A stretch of 64,000 nt of DNA from Thamnidium elegans (lineage: Eukaryota; Mucoromycota; Mucoromycetes; Mucorales; Mucoraceae). Positions 46,394-56,442 of the stretch are shown piece after piece. The notes beneath the pieces were generated by a model, which had not been told where the DNA came from, ran no database searches, and saw only the letters and a list, made by a program, of their open reading frames with translations. Location: the NCBI GenBank assembly GCA_025201345.1, contig JAIXMG010000005.1, positions 372,001 to 436,000 on the forward strand, given 5' to 3'. A program made the position numbers and the translations under genes. How positions within the stretch are numbered: position 1 is the first letter of the stretch; each line of letters begins with the position of its first letter.

Positions 46394-47119
46394 ATGAACG
46401 GTTTAAGAACGTTCAAGGCATTTTATAACAAATCTTACAATAAACGACCTATTTTAACGCTTTGCGTTGCTAACGGATTCCTTGGAGCTATCAGTGACAG
46501 TTTAGCCCAAGGTATTTCTCTGTACGAGCAATCAACCAAAAGGATCAACGAAGCTATTTTGCCCGAGAAAATCACACGTCATGAAAGCATGTGGATTTTA
46601 TCATCCAGTTGGGACTTTAAACGAACCTTACGATTTGCCGCGTACAATTTCTGTGTGGCGCCTTTAGGAGGAAAATGGTACATGTTTCTGGACAAATTTT
46701 TCCCTATGCCAGCGGTAACGGGGGTAGTAACCAAAGCAGTTCAAAGTCAAATTACCAGGAAAGCAAACGGCATGGCTATCAAACGGATGTTGACAGATCA
46801 ACTTTTATTTGCGCCTGCAGGTTTGGTCGTGTTTTTCACCGCCATGGGATTAGCCGAAGGGGGTTGGGAAAACGTCAAGGAAAAGTTTCAAGACGCTTAT
46901 ATGCCCGCCTTGATTGCCAACTACAAGGTCTGGCCGGCCGTTCAGTTTATCAACTTTAAGTTTATGCCACTCCAATATAGATTGCCGTTTGTCAGTAGTT
47001 TGGGTATTGTATGGAACGCTTATTTAAGTTGGTTGAATAACGCTTCGAAGCAAGAGGAACAAGTATTAGAGATGTTAGAGAAGGAAGATACTGGATTGGA
47101 GACTATGCAGATCGCTTAA
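46394..47119 (+). CDS. Mpv17/PMP22-family integral membrane protein
   Basis: Intronless, 241 residues. Members sit in mitochondrial inner or peroxisomal membranes and have been linked to channel activity and stress (yeast Sym1, human MPV17, PXMP2). Family features are the N-terminal YNKRPILTLCVANGFLGAISD, quoted here as RPILTLCVANGFLGAISD, then the LRFAAYNFCVAPLGGKWY region, the QLLFAPAGLVVFF segment, and the signature NYKVWPAVQFINFKFMPLQY followed by VWNAYLSWLNN. Four hydrophobic segments are visible. The start ATG at 46,394 follows a T-rich leader. Whether it is mitochondrial or peroxisomal is not evident; the basic N-terminus slightly favours mitochondria. Confidence 0.92.
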   Translation: MNGLRTFKAFYNKSYNKRPILTLCVANGFLGAISDSLAQGISLYEQSTKRINEAILPEKITRHESMWILSSSWDFKRTLRFAAYNFCVAPLGGKWYMFLDKFFPMPAVTGVVTKAVQSQITRKANGMAIKRMLTDQLLFAPAGLVVFFTAMGLAEGGWENVKEKFQDAYMPALIANYKVWPAVQFINFKFMPLQYRLPFVSSLGIVWNAYLSWLNNASKQEEQVLEMLEKEDTGLETMQIA

Positions 47120-48830
47120 AACTGGAAGTTTTTTTTTATATATTTATATACCTTACACACTATTATTTCATGTATATACGCACTGAACTCCCCTCACCTC
47201 ATCTTTTTTTTTCTTTCTTTCTTCTCTGTGCTTTGTTACACACTGTACCAAATAATAATAAAATATACAATTTTACAACCGATTTATTATGTCACCATGG
47301 TATTGTCAAAAAAAAAAAAAAGCAAAAATGAAATAAAAAGGGGTTTAGTGCGATCTCAATATGTTTGTGTCACACACAGTTCAAAAAAGTGTTACACAAA
47401 AAAAGAGAGAGAGAATCTGTATCACAAATAGAAAAAGAAAATTGCATCCCCTTATTCATATTAACATAGAAACACTATCAAGTGGCGGTTTTTTTTTTTT
47501 TTTTTCTGTCATGAGGAGTACAAGCTTTAGTGTAAAATAACTCCTCTATGGGACAAACATGATCATACTGACACTATTTTCCAAAAAAAAAAAAAAAAAG
47601 TCTGTAGATAACAAGTAGCAGAATACGGATTAATTGTAAGTATAGAATAGATATTTTTAAAAATAGAGCTTCTTGAATAAATTTAATGTAAAGATAACAC
47701 TTTTTTATATGTACCCGGGTTACCCTTTTTTTTTATTTTATTTTCTGTTCAAATCGAATTCTGTAAGACATTTGTACTATTGAAGGAGTGGTAGTAATTA
47801 AAGTCGTACCTTTTTTTCCCCTCCAATGTCTTTATATTAAATGAAGTTGGGATTTAAATAATGGATATATCGTCATTAAGAGAAGAAGAAAAAAAAAATG
47901 CAGTGTAATAAGGATAGAATAAGATGACGAATCCCTGTAGTTATTGACTATAATCTTTACTTGTATTTCCTGGGTTTCTAAAACTGACTGGTTTTGGATC
48001 TTCAAAGATGAATATAAGAGTATGCATATGAGCTAATAAGTCTTTCTAAAATAGGAGGTAGCTGACTGATCGACTACGCACATACTAACAGTAAAAGATT
48101 TAGGGATTTTTATATATGATACGGATCAACATCTTTTGTGGTCAGATACATTAATAGAATTTATTGTATACTTTATATCATTATTCTAAACATTTTTATT
48201 ATTTATCATGGTCTCTTTCTTCTGTACCTATATATTCCCTCGTTTTTGTTTCATTTGTCAATGCACACATACACTCCTTTCATTATAGAATCATAAACGT
48301 TTTCCTCCCTAATTTTTTTTTCTTTGAGCGTAACAACAAAAAAAAAAAAAAAGAAAAAAAAAAGAGAGAGACACAAGTACTAGAAAACAAGAAATACAGG
48401 AGTTAAGGATAAACGAGGAGAGTGTATACTCAATACGTGCAATACAATTGAAAGCACACTAATATATGCATAGTTAGACTACATTTTTAAAATAAGAAAA
48501 ACAACTTTTTGAGATAAAATGTTGTTATATGATACAAAAAAAGATAAAGAAATACACCAAGGGTAGATCTTTTTTTTTTTTTTAAAAAAAAAAGAGATCT
48601 TCACAACTAATAGACAAAATAAACAAACAAAAAAAAACGAGTGGCGCATAAAGAAAATCAAGCTTTTAGGAGAAAACTATTGGCTCACCTATCATTTCTC
48701 CTATGTTTCTTACGCAACCTGCAAGAAACTGAACTGTAAAAAAAAAAGGATATATAAAGAGATGCTTCTTCTTCTTTCTTTTTTTCATTCTTACATACAC
48801 ATTTTAAAACTTTCTAGAATAACATATCAA
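47120..48830. other. Spacer before the secreted-protein array
   Basis: About 1.7 kb, AT-rich with many T and A runs, including a T15A10-type pair at about 48,571-48,595. No supported gene. A TATATAAAG box at 48,751 belongs to the next gene. Confidence 0.45.
48751..48759 (+). promoter_or_regulatory. TATA box of the 48,831 gene
   Basis: TATATAAAG, 80 bp before the ATG. The intact array members at 50,677, 53,662 and 55,378 have a similar box 72-78 bp before their ATGs, which supports real promoter elements. Confidence 0.6.
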
Positions 48831-49436
48831 ATGCGTACTACTGCTTTCATTACATTAGCCATTGCTTGCTTACTACTCAGCACATCTGCAGATGCACGTG
48901 CCATTGATAAGAGAAGCATTCTTGGTGGTGACGGTGGTAGAGGTGGTAATGGTGGTACTGGTGGTGCTGGTGGTGGTGCTAACAACGGCGGTGTTGCTGC
49001 TCCTGGAGGTACTGGAGGTCCTGGTGCTCCTGGTGGTAACGGTGGTGCGGCTAATTTACCTTTCTCTAATACAGTTTTACCTGCTGTACCTGCGCCTGCT
49101 TTACCTGCTGTACCTGCTGTTGTACCAGATGCATCTGCTATATTTGCTGCATTACCTGCCGTACCTGCCGTACCTGCCGTACCTGCGGGGTTACCTCTTT
49201 TACCTGGCAGTCAACCAGCAGACAAAAGAAGCTTCCCTGTACGTCGTAGATTAGTTGCTCGCACAGGAGCTCAAAGTATTGGATCAGAAGTCCAGTCCAA
49301 GACTGCTGATGCTGGCAAGAAAGCAGGTTCTGACGGTTTAGGCGCTACAGATGGTATTGTAGCAAAAGTCAAGGACGTAGCCGATAAACTTACAAGTGGT
49401 CTTCCAGTTGGAAAACGTGCGGTTGCAGATGTTTAA
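48831..49436 (+). CDS. Secreted Gly-rich protein with ALPAVPAVPAV tract
   Basis: Intronless, 201 residues, function unknown. Signal peptide MRTTAFITLAIACLLLSTSADA, given here by its ends MRTTAFI and SADA, is followed by RAIDKRS with a Kex2-like KR. Then comes a Gly/Asn-rich segment (GGRGGNGGTGGAGGG), a Pro/Ala/Val segment with repeated PAVPA units (about residues 80-125), a second dibasic site (PADKRSF), RRR, and a third site near the end (VGKRAVADV). No Cys in the mature part. It shares the signal-peptide type and dibasic placement with the genes at 50,677 and 53,662. A wall-associated or processed secreted polypeptide is plausible. I chose the ATG at 48,831 because the open frame upstream of it adds only an AT-rich leader. 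Confidence 0.75.
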   Translation: MRTTAFITLAIACLLLSTSADARAIDKRSILGGDGGRGGNGGTGGAGGGANNGGVAAPGGTGGPGAPGGNGGAANLPFSNTVLPAVPAPALPAVPAVVPDASAIFAALPAVPAVPAVPAGLPLLPGSQPADKRSFPVRRRLVARTGAQSIGSEVQSKTADAGKKAGSDGLGATDGIVAKVKDVADKLTSGLPVGKRAVADV

Positions 49437-50274
49437 TACGAATTGATTATACACAATATTTTAAAAATAAAATTTTTTTTAAAGAGATTAATCAAAAGGC
49501 CTATTTATTTCTTTCGTTATTTATATAAATATAACGTCTTTAATGACTTTGTCAAATTAAATTAGATACTCTGACTTTGTACAGAAAACTGGTCGACACA
49601 CCATGTCAAATTGCACAATAAGGGCAAGTATTCCATTTCCATCTAGATTATTTTTCTCTTTTTTTTTTTTTACTTATGGTAAATAGCAACTAGTTATTAG
49701 AAATTAACACCGTTTCTGTAAAATTTTGAATTTATCATTATGTATACTATCTCCTGGATATAAATTGCAACCTACCATATATAAAAAGAAAGTACAAGCC
49801 AATGTTCCCCCCCCCCCTCTATCTTTTTAATACATGTTTACATATTTTTTTTTCTGTAGTAGTTATTGCTAACTTTGTACTCCAAGTTTTTATACATGCG
49901 CGTATAGTTAAGTAGTAGCCGGATAAGTTTTTTTTATAGGTTTAAATAAAGAGCATACTATTTGTATTAGTATAGATATAGTCCTTAAAGCTAACCATTT
50001 TTTGGAGTTGTTTCTTGACAGATTCGCTTAAAATAATAGGTTACCAAAACCACTTTCTAAAACATGTATTGACTGTTACTAATGACATTAATCAAAAGGT
50101 TATTTATTGATATGAAATGTAAAAAAATTAGTTCAGATCAAAAGTCTTGTTAGTTAAATATCACAAGGCAATTTCAAATAATCTGTTCATATGCAGGTTC
50201 TTTTTTTTTTTTTTTTTTTGTACGTGGTAAATTTTTATCTAATATAAAAGTAAACTTTATCACATCAGTGTCAG

Positions 50275-50305
<31 letters not shown>

Positions 50306-50676
50306 AACATTTACTATTATTTAGTCTTTTGTTTTTGTTTGTTATATGTATACTGATCTTTTTCTTTATATTTAAATGTGTTATGCAAACAGCAAATAAA
50401 TTCTCTTCAGAACTGGATCTACTTGGAAGAAACACTTTGAATAAGCTCTCTCCTCCTCCCCCTCGAACCCTTCTTGCATACATCATATACAAAAAGTTAT
50501 AAACTATTTAGCATCACAGTATTTAACTTATGTTCGAAGTTGTAGTAAACTTTATCACGAATATGCAAATACTCCTCTAAAATAAAGAATAAAATTATTG
50601 TTATATAAAAGAGATCTTGTTTTATTCGTACTTTATATATATATTTTTTTTCTCTCTTTTCAACTAAAATTTAAAC
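49437..50676. other. Array spacer
   Basis: AT-rich, with two T-runs at about 50,201-50,219 and 50,276-50,300. The sequence GTAAACTTTATCAC occurs at about 50,251 and 50,547, a possible degenerate duplication. No gene seen. A TATATAAAA box at about 50,602 precedes the next gene. Confidence 0.45.
50602..50610 (+). promoter_or_regulatory. TATA box of the 50,677 gene
   Basis: TATATAAAA about 75 bp before the ATG, same spacing as other array members. Confidence 0.6.
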
Positions 50677-51579
50677 ATGCGCACATCAGCTCTCTTAACA
50701 TTGACTATTGCAAGCTTGGTATTCAATGTAAATGCACGTGTTATAAACCGAAGAACACTTCCAGTGGAAGCAGCTTTAATTGAAGTTGATCAATCCGGTA
50801 CTTTGGGTGAACTGGATGGAGTTCTGTACTCAGTTATCGGAAATTATGAAGCTAAAAGAGGCTTGCCTATCGCCGGTAAATTACTCTCCTCTAAAAAAAG
50901 TAACAGTAGTAAAAAAACATCTGCCACTGCAAAAAGTAAAACTGATCCCAAGAAAAAACAAAAGCCCGTAGAGGAGGAAGATGAAGAAGAAGAAGAAGAA
51001 GAAGAGGCAAACGAAAAAGAAGGCGGAAAAAAAGAAAAAAAAGGCGGTCTCCCTGTTGTTGGCAGCCTTCCAATAGGAGGTAAAGGTGGAGAAGGTGAAA
51101 AAGATGGAAAAGGTGGTCTCCCCATTGTTGGTGGTGTAGCTGGCGAAGGTGGTCTTCCCATTGTTGGTAGTGTAGCTGGCGAAGGCGGTCTCCCCGTTGT
51201 TGGTGGCAAGGGCGAAAAAGTTGGAAAAGGCGGTCTTCCCATTGTTGGTAGTGTAGCTGGCGAAGGTGGTCTCCCCGTTGTTGGTGACAAGGGCGATAAA
51301 GGCGGCAAAGGTGGCCTTCCTATTGTTGGAGGACTTCCCGTAGGCGCTGCTGGCTTACCAGTTGTAGGTGGAGGTGAAGGTGGTGAAGGTGGCATTCCTA
51401 TTGTTGGTGATGGCCTTCCTGTTCTAGATGATGGGCTTCCTGTACTTGATGATGGACTTCCCGTACTTGATGATGGTCTCTCGCTCGACGATGGACTCTC
51501 TCTTGACGAAGGCCTTCCTCTTACCGATGATCTTTCTCTAGATGAAGGTCTCCTCGACGGCCTTCCTTTACGTAAATAA
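50677..51579 (+). CDS. Secreted protein with GLP(I/V)VG repeats
   Basis: Intronless, 300 residues, function unknown. Signal peptide MRTSALLTLTIASLVFNVNA, then RVINRRTLP (dibasic) and a non-repetitive part with YEAKRGLPIAGKLL, where a KR site precedes the first GLP motif. A Lys/Ser-rich stretch and an acidic run (EEEDEEEEEEEEANE) follow. From about residue 125 come nine GLP(I/V)VG-type units separated by short Gly/Lys/Glu linkers (SVAGE, GKGEKVGK, DKGDKGGK), then three DDGLPVL units and DGLSLD units. The protein ends GLPLRK. The repeats are not bounded by dibasic sites, so release of each unit by Kex2 is not obvious. The motif also occurs in the gene at 55,378. Confidence 0.78.
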   Translation: MRTSALLTLTIASLVFNVNARVINRRTLPVEAALIEVDQSGTLGELDGVLYSVIGNYEAKRGLPIAGKLLSSKKSNSSKKTSATAKSKTDPKKKQKPVEEEDEEEEEEEEANEKEGGKKEKKGGLPVVGSLPIGGKGGEGEKDGKGGLPIVGGVAGEGGLPIVGSVAGEGGLPVVGGKGEKVGKGGLPIVGSVAGEGGLPVVGDKGDKGGKGGLPIVGGLPVGAAGLPVVGGGEGGEGGIPIVGDGLPVLDDGLPVLDDGLPVLDDGLSLDDGLSLDEGLPLTDDLSLDEGLLDGLPLRK

Positions 51580-52013
51580 AACAATAACGAATATAACTAT
51601 CTAATCTGGTCAAATATATCTAGCGTATGACAAAATTTAAATCAATAACTGTTCTCTGTTCTAATTTATTGTAATAGTATCAAAGTAATAAATTAAATTA
51701 ATAATAATCGTAAACTAGAAAAAAAAAAGTATTTAGTGAGATTTTTTTTTTCTTACCTGTTAAGTATGTAGATAAATATTTGACGTAGGAGGAAATGCAA
51801 CATGATACCTTTGAATTTTGATTCATTGCACTTTTTTTATAAAAACATATTACCAAAGCAAGGAGTTAAAATAAGAAGTCCACTGCATCGGGTCCTAGTA
51901 CGCATCAGTGCTTTTTTAGTCCTCTCTAAAATAATTTTATAAACTATAAAGTGAGATGCCATATGATCTTTTCGTTTTTCTTTTTTTTTTTCTACTTGGA
52001 CTTACCTATATAA
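51580..52013. other. Array spacer
   Basis: AT-rich, no gene seen. Confidence 0.45.
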
Positions 52014-52534
52014 ATGTATCCTTTTAATTTTATAGCCATAGTAGCTATTGTTAGCTTAATGGTTATTGCTTCTGTTGATGTTCTTGTAATCCGTAAAAGA
52101 GAGCTTTGACATGGTAAAATAAGTTTCTGTATTCGTATTATACTATTTAGTAAAACATGTATCTTATAGTTGTCAAAAAGGTTGTTAGCACAGGTGGAGT
52201 TCCTATAACAGATGAGACTCTTAGAGGTAACGAAGGCGACGGGCTTCCTGTTAATAAAAAAGGTGGACTACCTGTTCGTAGAAAAAGTAAAAATATCAAA
52301 CTGCGACGCGATAGTAGCGGCCATAATGATAAATTTGCTCTTATTGGCGGCCTTACACCTACTATCCTTGAGCTTTACGGTGGATTCCTTGATATTGCGG
52401 GCCCTACAGTTGTTGAGATCCCCGTTGTTAAGGATACTCCTCTCGTCCAGAGCTCTTTTCCTAAAGTTGCGAGCACTGTTCCAGGTGTAATAATTGATTT
52501 AGGAAAAACACTTGATAATACTCTTCATTTGTAA
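52014..52534 (+). pseudogene. Array member, probably decayed (or two-exon)
   Basis: From the ATG at 52,014 a signal-peptide-like stretch (MYPFNFIAIVAIVSLMVIAS) ends VLVIRKREL then TGA. A downstream block continues in another frame (VVSTGGVPITDE, GDGLPVNKKGGLPVRRK, LRRDSS) and runs open to the TAA at 52,534. A GT..AG intron ending at about 52,165 could join the two. If its donor is GTAAAAG within the IRKR codons, the frames connect and the TGA is spliced out; if the donor is the later GTAAAATAAG, the TGA remains. A TATATAA box lies only 7 bp before the ATG, against 72-80 bp in intact members, so the normal leader looks deleted. The GLPV and dibasic motifs show common origin with the 50,677 gene. 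Confidence 0.55.
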
Positions 52535-53661
52535 ATAATATTTTTATGAGAGAAAATAATTAAACTATTACAATAAATCATCAATCTTTTTTTTTTTTAA
52601 AAAAAAAAAAAACCACTTGATATATAGCTTTAATCGACTATAATAAAGCAAAATAAAGTAAGTATATATACATTATGTAACTGTATAGGGCAATAATTCT
52701 AACGAAGGAGGATGTAGATAAAAGAATATGTAGCTACAGTTTCATTTTTTTTTTTTTTTTTTTTTGCGTTTGATTAGGCACTGTCGAAGTTTACTGTAGA
52801 TAATCTATCGTGGTATTATTTCCTTATAGTGGTCGTAGTTTTCATTATCTAAACTAGGTAACTGCCAGCCAGTACAGAAAGAGGAGAACTGACGATCGAG
52901 ATGATCAGGTTTATCTAGATGAAACCTTTGTTTTGTTCTAGTTTGAGTAGACTAAGGCAATGATGAGCATAATATGTGTTAAATAACACGCGACTATGCT
53001 TGATTTATATCAGTCTTTAAGCTTCTTGTGAAACTAATACTGTATGCAAGTCAATATTTTTTTTTTGGATATAAAGTAAACAAATATGTACAATGCTGTC
53101 AAACAAACAAACGTAACTTTTTTTTTTTTTATTAAAGTACATAATTGCCGTAAAAAAACACACCTTTAAAAATAACTCCTACAAATTATAGAAGACTGCC
53201 AAATGGGTTGTTTACCTTTACCTGCAACTACGGGATATAGAAATAATTGGTTTATACCATTAGAGACTTTTCTTTATAAATAGATAACCCTGCCAACCAT
53301 TTATATTTTTTAATCGACTAAAAAATCTAGGGTGAAATTGTTTGGGCGTAAATGGTGCCACACTAAAAAAAAAAAAAAAAAAATACCTTACGTATTGTAC
53401 ACGATGTCTTTTCCTTTTCTTTATACGGCAGTCTATTTTTTCTTTATGCTAAAAAAGGGAGAGCTTAGATGACTCTTTTTTTTATTATAACGTAAAACTA
53501 TTTTTTTTTTTTTTAAGTCTGATGTATATTTTTAATTATAGTTTTAAGGAGAACTATATATATTGCATATTTAGTTATTAAATTATAAAAAGACCATCTG
53601 TTTTTTTTTACGCTCCCTTTTCTACCTTAAATTATTTTTATTATTCTCAAGAATATACACG
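52535..53661. other. Array spacer
   Basis: AT-rich with T-run/A-run pairs at about 52,587-52,613 and long T-runs near 52,746-52,765 and 53,119-53,131. No gene seen. A TATAAAAAG box at 53,584 precedes the next gene. Confidence 0.45.
53584..53592 (+). promoter_or_regulatory. TATA box of the 53,662 gene
   Basis: TATAAAAAG, 78 bp before the ATG. Confidence 0.55.
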
Positions 53662-53913
53662 ATGCGTACATTTCTTTTCATTACCATAGCAATTGCTAGT
53701 TTTATGGCAAGCACTTCATATGCAAGCCAACAAGGATCCGTTAGTTCGCTTTCCGGTACGCCTGTTAAGGCTAGGCTCCAGGGTATCTCTAGACTCCATC
53801 GTAAAAGAAACAATAAAAGTACATCTACCGGCCATGTTGACACTGTTGATACTATGGATAAAGATGTGGTTGTCATTGATGCTAGTCAGTATATTAATCT
53901 CGAAGACGTATAA
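53662..53913 (+). CDS. Small secreted array protein, 83 residues
   Basis: Intronless, function unknown. Signal peptide MRTFLFITIAIASFMASTSY then ASQQGS, closely similar in type to those of the 48,831 and 50,677 genes. The mature part is basic in its first half (ARLQGISRLHRKRNNKS, with a KR site) and acidic and hydrophobic in its second (VDTMDKDVVVIDASQYINLE). No Cys and no repeat. It is the shortest complete member with the MRT start. Confidence 0.7.
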   Translation: MRTFLFITIAIASFMASTSYASQQGSVSSLSGTPVKARLQGISRLHRKRNNKSTSTGHVDTVDTMDKDVVVIDASQYINLEDV

Positions 53914-54271
53914 TTTTGATTTTATTTCCCGCAGCATAATGTTCATATTATTATTTTTAAAATAAATGAGAGACTATAGTAAGCACCGCGTATCTTTCGT
54001 ATATCTACTTTTGACTTTAATTGTAATTTTTTTTTTTCAAATCCATCAAATAAAAGAAGAAAGACTCTTCATAAATGCATATTGATTTATTGAGTAAAAA
54101 TAATATATCAGATGAAATAAAGTCTAGATTATTTTCTTTTTTTTTTCTTCTTCTTCTCCTGTGTACCACTTACCGTTATCCCAAAGCGATGATTGAAAAA
54201 GAGAGTGAAAATTCAGACATTTTGACATTAGGTCAAGCAAGCTGTCTCGTTTTAGGACTACCCCCCCTAGT
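53914..54271. other. Spacer with a short hydrophobic ORF
   Basis: Includes an ORF at 54,075-54,305 (76 codons) that overlaps the next candidate gene in another frame. It reads FFFLLLLL through a T/C-rich tract and then a protein-like end (LGQASCLVLGLPPLVWKIG). It may be a mis-spliced or decayed first exon of the next gene. Confidence 0.35.
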
Positions 54272-54986
54272 ATGGAAAATAGGAAACTATCGAAGGAGAT
54301 TATAGAAGAAACAAAAATAGTTGAAGTCAGCTACAAAAGACGTGGAGACCCTTTTGAACCTTTCTTGATAGGAAAAAAAGTTAAATGTGTTAATCCCTTC
54401 TTGTACAAATCGTATGATGTTACACCACCCCCTTCACCAAAATTCTCCTCAGGTATGGCAAAGTCGTCTAAAAACGTAAGCTGTTTCTTAATTCTTCTTG
54501 TTGTAGACGATCATATTTCAATAGCTTCTACAGGATCAAGCCAAGAGGAGGCCGTGAACTTAATTAGCCAAGAGGAGGAACATAAAGAAACGTCTGATTT
54601 ATCTGTTTTATCACAAAAAACTAAAGGTACAGGGCAATTTATATTACAACTAGAAGAAATAACTAAAGCATATTCTGCTTCTTTGTACATACGTAGCTCT
54701 CGATAAAGAACTTGTAATTAAGTTTTTAAAGAGCATTTTTAGTTTCGAAAGACCAAATCAAGTACACAAGTATACATTTACTTGGGTCGATGAAATAACC
54801 CAATTGGAAATCGTAAAGTCTCATTTCTATATGGAATCTTTGACTGCCGCGATATTGGAAACATGGATTAGAGAATCTGGAATTTTCGGTAATAAGATTA
54901 AACGAACGCTCAATCAAAACATACAATTTGGCAGATACTTGTACTTGTTGAAGCAAAAATATCGATCTGACACTACTATATTTTAG
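54272..54986 (+). pseudogene. Unrecognised gene or gene relic inside the array
   Basis: First frame (54,272-54,706): MENRKLSKEIIEETKIVEVS, then KRRGDPFEPFLIGKKVKCVN, a PPPSP stretch, acidic/Ser-rich sequence and QFILQLEEITKAYSASLYIR, then a stop. Second frame (from about 54,702): DKELVIKFLKSIFSFERPNQ through QLEIVKSHFYMESLTAAI and ETWIRESGIFGNKIK to a stop at 54,986. The second block has clear protein-like composition, so either a frameshift near 54,700 or an intron I cannot place joins the two. No signal peptide of the array type. Family not recognised. Confidence 0.4.
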
Positions 54987-55266
54987 TAAATACGTATTCT
55001 ACTATGTAATGATTTACTGAACATAACATGAATTTTATAAATGACTAAAAAAATAAGTTGCAGCACTTCTTACCTTTAGTATATAAAAAAAAACTTCGAT
55101 TAGCGAATTAAATAAATAAAAAAAAGAAGCATGTCTTATACTATAAAGTAAAAGAGAAAAACGAGAAAAAGTGATTTACAAGCGTGTAGGAGTATTTTAT
55201 ACCTTACCAGCTCCTGCTTTATAAAATAGTCTATACCAGTTCATTTTAAAAAAAAGGTACACGTAG

Positions 55267-55298
<32 letters not shown>

Positions 55299-55377
55299 TA
55301 AAACATATATAAATACTGTCTTAGAAATCCCAACAATCATTTTTTTTTTTTCGGTACTACTCTTTTTTTAAAATAAA
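54987..55377. other. Array spacer with TA microsatellite
   Basis: AT-rich. Contains a (TA) run of about 15 units at 55,268-55,296 and a TATATAAATA box at 55,306, 72 bp before the next ATG. Confidence 0.6.
55306..55314 (+). promoter_or_regulatory. TATA box of the 55,378 gene
   Basis: TATATAAAT, 72 bp before the ATG, close to a (TA)n run. Confidence 0.55.
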
Positions 55378-55761
55378 ATGCATACTTCTACACTTTTCTT
55401 GGTAGCACTTGCCAGTATCATGGTCACTTTCTCCTCAGCAAAGCCTTTGGATAAAGAAAACACTGTTGTAGGCGTTAATCATAGAGGTTCTCACGGTGTC
55501 TCTCATCAAAAGAGAGAAATGAGAAAGAGATTTTCACCCGGTAATTCTGGAAACAGACAAGGATCAGGCTCTTCCGCTACTTACGTTGCTCCTGTTACTG
55601 CTCCTGTTACTGCCCCTTCTGCTGGAGGTATTGGTGGCGGTCTTACTGACGGTCTTCCTATCGTTGGTGGCGCTACTGGCGGGGGGCTTCCAATCGTCGG
55701 TGGCGCTACTGGCGGAGGAGGACTTCCGCTCGTTGGTGACGTTACTAAAGATCTTCTTTAA
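55378..55761 (+). CDS. Small secreted protein with GLPIVGG repeats
   Basis: Intronless, 127 residues, function unknown. Signal peptide MHTSTLFLVALASIMVTFSS ending in SSA, then KPLDKENTVVG, a propeptide-like part with dibasic sites (HQKREMRKRFSPG), a Ser/Asn-rich stretch, an APVTAPVTAPS stretch, and three repeats: DGLPIVGGATG, GGLPIVGGATG and GGLPLVGDVTK. It shares the repeat with the 50,677 gene and the signal peptide with the 56,443 gene and the pseudogene at 16.5 kb, so it links the two halves of the family. The 3' flank contains TAGCTCTTATATTTACTACT, also seen after the next unit. Confidence 0.78.
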   Translation: MHTSTLFLVALASIMVTFSSAKPLDKENTVVGVNHRGSHGVSHQKREMRKRFSPGNSGNRQGSGSSATYVAPVTAPVTAPSAGGIGGGLTDGLPIVGGATGGGLPIVGGATGGGGLPLVGDVTKDLL

Positions 55762-56092
55762 ACGAACTCTGTTCCTATAGCACTTATATATTTTCGTATA
55801 TTTTTAAACCTATATTTTAATACAATGCCCACCTCTCTATAATAAACAAATATATTTTTTTTAACTATAAAGATATATTATTAAACTATAATTATATACG
55901 GTAGCTCTTATATTTACTACTACAAAGTACCAAAACAGTTGAAAGACGTTTATTTACCAAAAATGTAAACGTACTTTATGTCTACTTTATCGAGTTCTTT
56001 TTTACTATCCAATCTTAAAAAAAAACACTTTAAAAATCAAAATATCTCTTTTTTTTTTTAGTTCTAGTTTTTTTTTTACGAAAAAATAATAA
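55762..56092. other. Conserved 3' flank of array unit
   Basis: Resembles the downstream sequence of the 56,443 gene: GTAGCTCTTATATTTA.TACTACAAAGTA and GTTTATnTAC..AAAATGTA occur in the same order in both. This marks the array as tandem duplication of whole units, not only of coding parts. Confidence 0.65.
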
Positions 56093-56417
56093 ATGGATAA
56101 ATGCTACACCTTTACACTTTTATCGGCGATTTTTAATAGTATCCAAGTCACTACATTTACTTCAGCAAAGAGTTTATAAAAATAAAGTTTAGTGATCGGT
56201 ATTCGTCAAGATATTGAGAGCCAAAATATTCATCGTGACCTTTACGAAAAGAGAAATACACAAGAGATTTTCATCCCTTAATTTTTAAATTTTAACATTC
56301 GCTGATTGACTCCTAGTTTTGGCACGGCTGCAGCCGCTGCTATTAGTAGTTAAAGTTCGGGTGGCACTGACGGGTGCTAGTATTGGAGGTATCATTGTAG
56401 TTAACGATGTTAAATAG
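56093..56417 (+). pseudogene. Decayed array unit (unit A)
   Basis: From the ATG at 56,093 a signal-peptide-like frame (MDKCYTFTLLSAIFNSIQVT, then TSAKSL) ends at a TAA. The following sequence is homologous to propeptide regions of the family in broken frames (LYEKRNTQEIF, the KR segment). The last part carries GTTAAATAG at 56,409-56,417. It matches 16,859-17,170 on the minus strand. Confidence 0.7.
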
Positions 56418-56442
56418 TGGTTCTTTTCTGTGCACCTATATA

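Noticed and set aside
50844..51584. 246-codon minus-strand ORF over the GLPIVG repeat gene
   Set aside because: Pro/Ser-rich mirror of the Gly/Leu/Pro repeats. It lacks a signal peptide, while the plus strand has the family leader and a TATA box.
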